Below, one piece after another: positions 57,560 to 64,000 of a stretch of DNA of 64,000 nucleotides. The notes beneath the pieces are model-generated. The model searched no databases, had not been told where the DNA came from, and saw only the letters and a list, made by a program, of their open reading frames with translations. The number at the start of each line of letters is the position of its first letter. Positions within the stretch are counted from its first letter, which is position 1. A program made the translations under genes and the position numbers. Origin of the DNA: Helicobacter aurati (GTDB lineage: Bacteria > Campylobacterota > Campylobacteria > Campylobacterales > Helicobacteraceae); contig NZ_NXLW01000004.1 in the NCBI RefSeq assembly GCF_003364265.1, positions 62,001 to 126,000 of the forward strand, read 5' to 3'.

Positions 57560-60409
57560 ATGCCCAATCCTATTGATAAATCATTATCTGATGTACCTCA
57601 TTTAGAATCTTTAAACACGCAGCAATGTGGCTCTCCTTGTGAAGATAAAGAAAGGGGGATGTTTTTTCGTAAGCAGAGTTTGTATATTCTTAGTACTACT
57701 AGGGCAAAAGCTGAATTTTATTTGCATTATTCAAGAGTTGCCAATATTGATTTTACTCCGCTTTCTGTATCTAATACACAGGAATTATTAATTAACGATG
57801 AGTGGTTTTCTCTATTTGATTTTTCAAGAAAACCTGATATGCAAGATGGAATCTTGCCGTCTGCTATGACTCTTGGCGAGTTTTTTCAAAGAGTTGTTTA
57901 TTCTTCGCGCGCTTTCATTCCAAAGAATATTCAAGGATTTTTTCTTTCTCAAGCTCTAAAGAGTGTCAAGAAAGCAAAGAAATTATCTTCACATCAATGT
58001 ATGGGGTTTTTATGTCCAGAAGAAAGTTTTATTGCTTATTTAGAGAGTTCAACGCTTTTGTTGCAATTCTATGATGAATTACGCGAACATAAAATTCCTA
58101 TTACTGCTGAAAAATTACGACAATTTAGTTCCATTGATACGTATGATGAATATGAATGGCAACTCGCACTGCTTGCGGAGATTTATGCGCAGTATCAAGA
58201 TATTCTCGCTCTCAATAATCTTACAGATTCTATTTACAGCAATGATATTGCCCCTAACTATCAAGTGCTTCAATCCTATCTTGAAGAGTTTGAGAGTATC
58301 CATATAGAGCTTGAGGGGTTTATCTCCCCATTACAACACGAAGTTTTATTGCAAGTGGCAAAAATCATTCCTGTATTTGTGCATTTTCATACCGACGAAT
58401 ATAATGTTTCGCATTACATTGCCTCTTTTGGAGTAACGTTGGAATCTAAAAAAAAATATATTTATTGCCTTTCAAATGCTAAGATGATTTGCAGTAATGA
58501 CCGAAAACTGCAACTAAGTAGCCTCATTCTTTATAAAACACAAAAAGTTATGAATCAAGCTAATCTTGCATTATATCTTGCATCGGTGTGGCAGCGGCAA
58601 ATTTTACAGGGCGAAGCGATTGAGCGCGATTTCGCGATTATTGTCCCGAACGAATCTTTTATTAATTATCTTATGGTTTTAGATTCTTATACTCTCTTTA
58701 ATTACGCTATGGGGATACCTATTCATTCTATCAATGAATATAGAATCTTACAGTCTATTTATGAGTTATTACAACAAGATACGTATAAAGGATTGCCACT
58801 AGAGCCGCTCTTTAATTTTCTTATTGCGCAACGAGATTCGATTCAATCTTGTAGCGATACCAATGAACAAACGCGCTTATTGCAACAAGCCTTGCAACGA
58901 TTATTCCCAAGTGTGTTGAAAGATTATAGGCTTTTAGAATCCACTCACACAGAGAATCCCTGTCAAGATTCGCATTCTTTTTCGGAGTTTTTGTTGGTTC
59001 TTATCGAGAATCCTTCATGTCATTATGTACAAGAGCCAACCTTACAGAATTTGGAGGATGTGCTTTTCTTGCTTTTTTCTCAAAACAAATCACTTCTTGC
59101 AGAATCTGTCCGCATTCTTTCGTCATTGCATGCTCTTTATAATGCAGACTTTTTTGCTGTGCAGCCATTGGATTTCTATCAGCTTTTTACGCTCTTTATG
59201 CGAGATTTGAGTCGTTTGAATCTAAGCGATGTTGCAGGGGGGAAAATTCGCGTTATGGGGGCATTAGAGGCAAGAAGTCTTAGCTTCAAAGAAGTATTGA
59301 TTGTAGATTTTACGGATGATTATATACCTAATGTCCAATCGCAAAATATGTTTTTAAATTCTAAGATTCGGAGATTCTATAATATTCCTACTAAGCTTGA
59401 TAAAGAAAATCTCTTTAAACACCATTATTATAGTATTATGAAGAATACACAAAAAACGTATATAAGTTTTGTGAGTAACGCGCAAAAAGTTCCCTCCACG
59501 TTTCTCTTTGAATTACATTGCGATATAGATTCGGCGCATGATATTGATATGATGTATAGTTATTATGATGTAACTCGCAGTTTGAATCATGTATTCCAAG
59601 AAGATAGTTTCCCTCCTTTTGCCTATACGCAACCATTTAGCGCAACTGCACTTGACACATATCAAAAGTGTATTCGTAAGTTTTATTTTTACTATATTGA
59701 GAATCTACGCAATGAACCATTGATACAAGAGGACATCAACCGTAAAGACATAGGTCTTTGTATACATGGAGCTTTACAGGTTAGCTATGCGCCATTCATC
59801 AACGTTAGCATAGGGGAAAAGGAGATAGAATCTATTGCGAAAATATTTCAACAAGAGTGCGCGATGCGAATTGCAAGAGAGAATTACACTCTTGCAACGC
59901 GCTTAGAAATAGAGAGATTATGCTTTATTATGCGACATTTTTTTGAATATCAAAAGCAGAGGGCACGAGCAGATTCTCTGCAAATTCTTGCGCTTGAGCA
60001 TACATTCCATGTGAGTTGCTGTGGCTATGAATTTCGCGGTACTATCGATCGTGTTGAAAAGTATGGCGATGCGATTTGGATATATGACTATAAAACAGGT
60101 ACAAAACCAAAGCAAATAGAAAGTTTACAAATGCCATTGTATAGCCTGTGTCTTGAGAAGGCTAAGGAGAGTTTTGACTTCTTAACTCCTTATAGAGATT
60201 TGCCAATATACTATGCGTATTTTTATTTAGAGGATTTTGCATTGAACAATGCGCAATCGGCTGTTGTTTTACAAGATACGCTTTTGCAAGAACAACGTTT
60301 GCAGACGTTATTTAACATGTTGGAATCTTTTGGAAAAGAAAACTTACAAACACAGCAAAAGAGGAATTGTGAGGATTGCGAATATACATTGTTATGTCAA
60401 AGGACATAG
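57560..60409 (+). CDS. addB: AddB-type helicase-nuclease subunit (PD-(D/E)XK, Fe-S)
   Basis: 949 residues. AddAB resects double-strand ends for RecA loading. The RecB-family nuclease is at about 700-949: GTIDRVEKYGDAIWIYDYKTG holds the Asp and the D-x-K pair, and LQMPLYSLCL the following motif. Four cysteines (one in YQKCIRKFYFYYIENL near 703, and C937, C940, C946 in CEDCEYTLLC) form the iron-sulfur site that fastens the nuclease. The N-terminus (LYILSTTRAKAE) has no intact Walker A, as in AddB proteins that do not unwind DNA. AddA is not in the window. A run of nine A (58448-58456) is a small slippage risk. It is monocistronic. Confidence 0.88.
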   Translation: MPNPIDKSLSDVPHLESLNTQQCGSPCEDKERGMFFRKQSLYILSTTRAKAEFYLHYSRVANIDFTPLSVSNTQELLINDEWFSLFDFSRKPDMQDGILPSAMTLGEFFQRVVYSSRAFIPKNIQGFFLSQALKSVKKAKKLSSHQCMGFLCPEESFIAYLESSTLLLQFYDELREHKIPITAEKLRQFSSIDTYDEYEWQLALLAEIYAQYQDILALNNLTDSIYSNDIAPNYQVLQSYLEEFESIHIELEGFISPLQHEVLLQVAKIIPVFVHFHTDEYNVSHYIASFGVTLESKKKYIYCLSNAKMICSNDRKLQLSSLILYKTQKVMNQANLALYLASVWQRQILQGEAIERDFAIIVPNESFINYLMVLDSYTLFNYAMGIPIHSINEYRILQSIYELLQQDTYKGLPLEPLFNFLIAQRDSIQSCSDTNEQTRLLQQALQRLFPSVLKDYRLLESTHTENPCQDSHSFSEFLLVLIENPSCHYVQEPTLQNLEDVLFLLFSQNKSLLAESVRILSSLHALYNADFFAVQPLDFYQLFTLFMRDLSRLNLSDVAGGKIRVMGALEARSLSFKEVLIVDFTDDYIPNVQSQNMFLNSKIRRFYNIPTKLDKENLFKHHYYSIMKNTQKTYISFVSNAQKVPSTFLFELHCDIDSAHDIDMMYSYYDVTRSLNHVFQEDSFPPFAYTQPFSATALDTYQKCIRKFYFYYIENLRNEPLIQEDINRKDIGLCIHGALQVSYAPFINVSIGEKEIESIAKIFQQECAMRIARENYTLATRLEIERLCFIMRHFFEYQKQRARADSLQILALEHTFHVSCCGYEFRGTIDRVEKYGDAIWIYDYKTGTKPKQIESLQMPLYSLCLEKAKESFDFLTPYRDLPIYYAYFYLEDFALNNAQSAVVLQDTLLQEQRLQTLFNMLESFGKENLQTQQKRNCEDCEYTLLCQRT

Positions 60410-60469
60410 GCAATTTGTGGATATAGCTTATAAGAATATGTTGCCCACTCAACTTATACTTCGCATTTA

Positions 60470-63400
60470 TCATTGTCGTGAGCGAAATTGTTTTTTGAGC
60501 CATTCGCTTAATCTTGCCAAATAACTATAAAACAATGGGACAAAAAATACCGCTAAAAAGGTTGCTGCAAGCATCCCTCCGATAACTCCTGTCCCAATAG
60601 AATGCCTGCTAAGCGCACCTGCTCCACTAGAGATTGCTAAAGGCAACACACCTAAGCTAAAACAAAGGGAAGTCATTACAATGGGTCGAAAACGTAATTT
60701 TGCGGCTCTAATGGCAGATTCTGCAATGCTTTTCTTTTCTTTTTCTCGTAGATGCGTAGCAAACTCTACAATCAAAATAGCGTTTTTCGCTGCTAAAGCA
60801 ATAAGCGTAATGAGTCCAACTTGAAAGTAAATATCATTTTCTAATCCACGTAAAAAAGTCGCAAGTATTGCTCCAAATATTGCAAAAGGCACAGATAGCA
60901 TAACGGCTAGGGGCATTAGCCATTTTTCATATTGTGCAACAAGAATGAGAAATACAAAAATCAATCCAAAAATAAAGGCTAGATTCCCACTTCCTGCATT
61001 TGCTTGTTCTTGATAGCTCGATCCAGAGTAAGCTATATCATAGCCGTATGGTAGAACTTCTTTGGCGATTTCTTCTAAGGCTTTGATTAAATCGCCGCTT
61101 GAGTAGCCGAAATTTTGGTAGCCTATTATTTGTGCGGCAGGGAAAAGATTAAAACGATTAATAACTTCCGCGCCTATGATTCTATGAAAAGATAGAAGAG
61201 AGCTTAAAGGGACAAGATTGCCCGTCCTGCTTTTTACGAAAATTTTATTTAAGTCTTCAACATTCATGCGAAAATCAGAATCTGCTTGCATAATAACGCG
61301 AAAAGTTCGGTCATAAAGTTCAAAGTTATTGACATAATGGCTACCAAAAGTAAGTTGCATGGTTGTGAAAATATCATTGATATTTATATCAAGCGCGCTT
61401 GCTTCCTCTCTATTAAGAATGACTTCATATTGTGGTGTGTCAGCAGCAAAGCTAGTGAAGATTCTGCTAAATTCTGGTCTTTCTTTCGCTTTCGCTATTA
61501 CAAGGTTTGTGTAGTATTGGAGTTCTTCTATGCTGCCACCTTCTTTGCTTTGTATAAAGGCATTCACTCCGCTTGCATCAAAGCCGATGATTGTAGGTGC
61601 TTGTGCGAGGATAAAATTTGCATGTGGGTATTGATTCAATTCCTTATCTAACTCTGCGATGATTTCCCTATCGCTTTGCCCCTTGTCTTTACGTTGATTC
61701 CAATCAATAAGCCTTTCAAATGCAACACCGCCGTTAGTCTTAAAGCTACCCACAAGAAAGCTGTATCCAGAAATAGTTGTTTGTTCGCTAATTAAGCTGT
61801 ATTTTTTCAAAGTTTGAATCAAGAATTTTTGTGCTTCGATAGTTCTTGATAAAGAACTTCCCTCTGGCAATACGGTATGCACAATGATAAATCCCATATC
61901 TTCACTTGGTACGAGACTTTTGGACGTTCTTTGAAATAAGACAAAAGTTGCAAAGATGATAATGATAAAGAGTGCAACAAAGAGTAACCCTCGTTTTAGA
62001 ATCCTTGCCACTTCTCTTGAGAATTTCATAGTGAGTTTGTCGAAAAAATAATGGAATTTTGCGATCATCCAGAAAGGTTTGGTTGTTGTTCTTGTAAGGA
62101 TTAGCGCACAAAGAGCTGGAGTAAGAGTTAGCGCAACAAGTCCAGAGATAACCACTGAGATAACAATGGTTATTGCAAATTGTTTGTAGATTTCTCCACT
62201 AAAGCCCCCCATAAATACAACAGGAATAAATACCGCACTCAAGACTAACACAATAGCAATCACTGGCGCACTGATTTCTCGCATAGATTCTATGGTGGCT
62301 TCTTTTGGCTTCAAATGTTTCTCATGCATGATACGTTCGACGTTTTCAATCACAATAATCGCATCATCAACGACTATGCCAATGGCTAAGATAAGACCAA
62401 AAAGTGTGAGCAAGTTAATAGAGAATCCAAAAACATATAAGCCCGCGAAAGTACCAATGATTGAAACGGGAATAGCAATGACAGGAATAATGGTTGCGCG
62501 AAAACTTCCCAAGAAAATATAAATGACAAGTATCACTAAGACAATAGCTTCTATAAGGGTTTTTACTACTTCATGAATTGAGGCAGCGATAAATTCTGTA
62601 GGGCGGAAAGGAATAGAATATTTCATACCATCGGGAAATTTTTTGCTCAATCGTTCCATAGTGATTCTTACTTTATCTGCAACTTCTAACATATTTGCTC
62701 CCGGTTGAAGACTAATTCTAATGGGTACAGAGGGAATATCATTGTAGTAATTATCTGTTAGGTAATCTTGCCCTCCTAATTCCACTCTGGCTATATCTTT
62801 TAATCGCAATGTACTACCGTCTTGATTAGCAAGAATAATGATATTTTCAAATTCTTCTTTGCTTGAGAATAAGCCGTTGGCAATAATGCTATAAGTAAAA
62901 TCCGTTTGTATGATTGGCTCTTGCCCAAATTTGCCCGGGGCGAATTGTGCATTTTGTTCTTGTACTTTTGTTAAAACCTCAATCGGAGAAAGATTATACT
63001 GATAGAGCTTATCAGGCTGAAGCCAGATTCTCATTGCATAATTTTGTAAGCTCCATAGTTGGACATCGCCTATGCCACTTATACGTTTGAGTTCATCAAT
63101 TACATTAAGGATTGCGTAGTTCGCTATAAAGAGCTGTGAGTGGAGTGGATTATCTGAATAGAGGTGGTAAAGTCCTATGACTGCGGTAGAGGATTTTTGT
63201 ACAGTAACGCCCAATCTTTGTACTTCACTTGGAAGTTGGTTGAGGATTGCTTGGACGCGATTATTAACGTTTACTAATGCTATATCTGGATTAACGTCGT
63301 TATTAAAAAAGACGTTAATATCAAGTCTACCTGCTGAACTTGCAGATGTCTGTATATAGATCATGCCTTCTGCACCATTAATACTATTTTCAATGATGCT

Positions 63401-63589
63401 AGCTACACTTGTAGAAAGTGTCTTGGCACTAGCACCCGGATAATTTGCTTGTACTGCAATTTGTGTCGGTACTACCTTTGGGTATTGTTCGATAGGGAGA
63501 TTAAACATGCACAAGAGTCCAGCTATAATAATGATAATTGAGATAACCATACTAAAAGATGGACGAGTGATAAAAAATCTTGAGAACAT
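60470..63589 (-). CDS. RND multidrug efflux pump, inner-membrane subunit (HAE1/AcrB type)
   Basis: 1039 residues with two repeats of six helices and two large periplasmic loops each. Proton-relay residues are present: the Asp pair in [19 protein letters not shown] (TM4) and Lys in [16 protein letters not shown] (TM10). [22 protein letters not shown] and the N-terminal [21 protein letters not shown] are HAE1 marks. It should extrude hydrophobic drugs or bile salts with a membrane-fusion protein and an outer-membrane channel. Neither partner gene adjoins it: the next gene upstream points the other way. The start ATG (63587-63589) has AAGGAG nearby. Confidence 0.94.
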   Translation of the reverse strand: MFSRFFITRPSFSMVISIIIIIAGLLCMFNLPIEQYPKVVPTQIAVQANYPGASAKTLSTSVASIIENSINGAEGMIYIQTSASSAGRLDINVFFNNDVNPDIALVNVNNRVQAILNQLPSEVQRLGVTVQKSSTAVIGLYHLYSDNPLHSQLFIANYAILNVIDELKRISGIGDVQLWSLQNYAMRIWLQPDKLYQYNLSPIEVLTKVQEQNAQFAPGKFGQEPIIQTDFTYSIIANGLFSSKEEFENIIILANQDGSTLRLKDIARVELGGQDYLTDNYYNDIPSVPIRISLQPGANMLEVADKVRITMERLSKKFPDGMKYSIPFRPTEFIAASIHEVVKTLIEAIVLVILVIYIFLGSFRATIIPVIAIPVSIIGTFAGLYVFGFSINLLTLFGLILAIGIVVDDAIIVIENVERIMHEKHLKPKEATIESMREISAPVIAIVLVLSAVFIPVVFMGGFSGEIYKQFAITIVISVVISGLVALTLTPALCALILTRTTTKPFWMIAKFHYFFDKLTMKFSREVARILKRGLLFVALFIIIIFATFVLFQRTSKSLVPSEDMGFIIVHTVLPEGSSLSRTIEAQKFLIQTLKKYSLISEQTTISGYSFLVGSFKTNGGVAFERLIDWNQRKDKGQSDREIIAELDKELNQYPHANFILAQAPTIIGFDASGVNAFIQSKEGGSIEELQYYTNLVIAKAKERPEFSRIFTSFAADTPQYEVILNREEASALDININDIFTTMQLTFGSHYVNNFELYDRTFRVIMQADSDFRMNVEDLNKIFVKSRTGNLVPLSSLLSFHRIIGAEVINRFNLFPAAQIIGYQNFGYSSGDLIKALEEIAKEVLPYGYDIAYSGSSYQEQANAGSGNLAFIFGLIFVFLILVAQYEKWLMPLAVMLSVPFAIFGAILATFLRGLENDIYFQVGLITLIALAAKNAILIVEFATHLREKEKKSIAESAIRAAKLRFRPIVMTSLCFSLGVLPLAISSGAGALSRHSIGTGVIGGMLAATFLAVFFVPLFYSYLARLSEWLKKQFRSRQ

Positions 63590-63787
63590 AGTACTCCTTA
63601 GTCTTATTTGTAACTATTTAGAATGGGGTGATTATAAAGCATGACACTTAGTGTTTGTCAAGAGAATTGTTTGTTAATTATTACTGATAATCGATAGATA
63701 GTTATAAATGTTTACCTTGTGAGTTGATTATTAGGATACAATCTAACTTTAATTCATTTAGTTTAAGTTTACTTTTAGGAGTTTGTT

Positions 63788-64000
63788 ATGAAAAAACTTT
63801 TTTATTTTACAAGAACAAAAACTTCAGGGATTTTGGCAGCAGCTTTATTTGTTGGATTCGCAGGCTCGAGTGCACAGGCGTTACCTTTGCTAGGACTTGA
63901 AGCTGGTGGTATTGTAGGGTTAAACGTTGGGGAACACATAAGAGATATTAATATTAATTTTAATAAATCCGATCTTGCTTATGCTTCTTATCTTAGTTAC
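63788..64000 (+). CDS. 5' end of a secreted or outer-membrane protein
   Basis: 71 codons are visible before the window ends. A clear signal peptide (ILAAALFVGFAGSSAQA, cleavage after about 32) follows a basic start MKKLFYFTRTK. The mature part starts LPLLGLEAGGIVGLN. AGGAG lies 6 bases before the ATG. The family cannot be named from this much. It is divergent from the RND gene over 198 bases. Confidence 0.75.
   Translation, partial: MKKLFYFTRTKTSGILAAALFVGFAGSSAQALPLLGLEAGGIVGLNVGEHIRDININFNKSDLAYASYLSY

Noticed and set aside
58448-58456. A9 run in addB as a programmed frameshift
   Set aside because: The frame is open through it and continues to a complete nuclease domain; no alternative product is evident.

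Overview
The window is low-GC bacterial DNA, dense in genes and carrying many typical Helicobacter (Campylobacterota) signatures. These include a secG-frr-pyrE cluster, a RibBA whose GTP cyclohydrolase half is degenerate, a PgbA-type N-terminal domain protein, AddB, a VacA-family autotransporter, several chemoreceptors sharing one signalling tip, and strong TATAAT -10 boxes without clear -35 boxes. The mix suggests a non-pylori, possibly enterohepatic, Helicobacter. That species-level placement is inference.

Layout. 1-5.4 kb: secG-frr-pyrE on the minus strand, a secreted PgbA-N protein, then two decayed genes (a dynamin-like GTPase and an MBL-fold hydrolase). 5.4-13.2 kb: a YeiH-type exporter, pheA, initiator tRNA-Met and tRNA-Gln, ribBA, recA, and a small cluster ending in a NUDIX hydrolase, an unknown protein and queF. 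13.4-17.6 kb: divergent chemoreceptor loci. One dCache MCP has a 15-nt T tract in its promoter. It faces a PAS protein plus an MCP with a C-terminal zinc-binding (CZB) domain, a split receptor reminiscent of CetB/CetA. 17.7-26.9 kb, minus strand: an operon of an MsbA-like ABC transporter, a two-part ThrE-type exporter and a DUF475/TerC membrane protein, preceded by gltB without gltD. 27.4-37 kb: acpP-fabF-accA, sodB, lctP, a YojI/PvdE-type ABC exporter, a gene-poor stretch with a G9 tract, and an aldehyde dehydrogenase. 37.4-44.4 kb: a minus-strand operon valS-era-hldE-motE-like-ispH. An 11-bp tandem repeat sits just after the era start codon. 44.5-49.3 kb: a plus-strand cluster of an MTHFR-like protein, an MBOAT acyltransferase, an SGNH-like partner and an SMP-30 lactonase, followed by a decayed second MBOAT fragment. 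49.7-64 kb: an MCP with a CxxCH haem-attachment motif in its periplasmic domain, a GT9 glycosyltransferase, a 1618-residue VacA-like autotransporter, addB, an RND pump gene without its usual partners, and the start of a secreted protein cut by the window edge.

How it fits together. Most of the window is housekeeping: translation, fatty acid synthesis, DNA repair, queuosine, riboflavin, isoprenoid and heptose pathways. The accessory biology concerns sensing and the cell surface: three chemoreceptors with different inputs, a VacA-like toxin/adhesin, acylation and glycosylation genes, and exporters. No single wholly new system stands out. The best candidates for follow-up are the haem-type MCP, the PAS/MCP-CZB split receptor with its T15 tract and perfect 25-bp palindrome, the era repeat, and the G9 tract.
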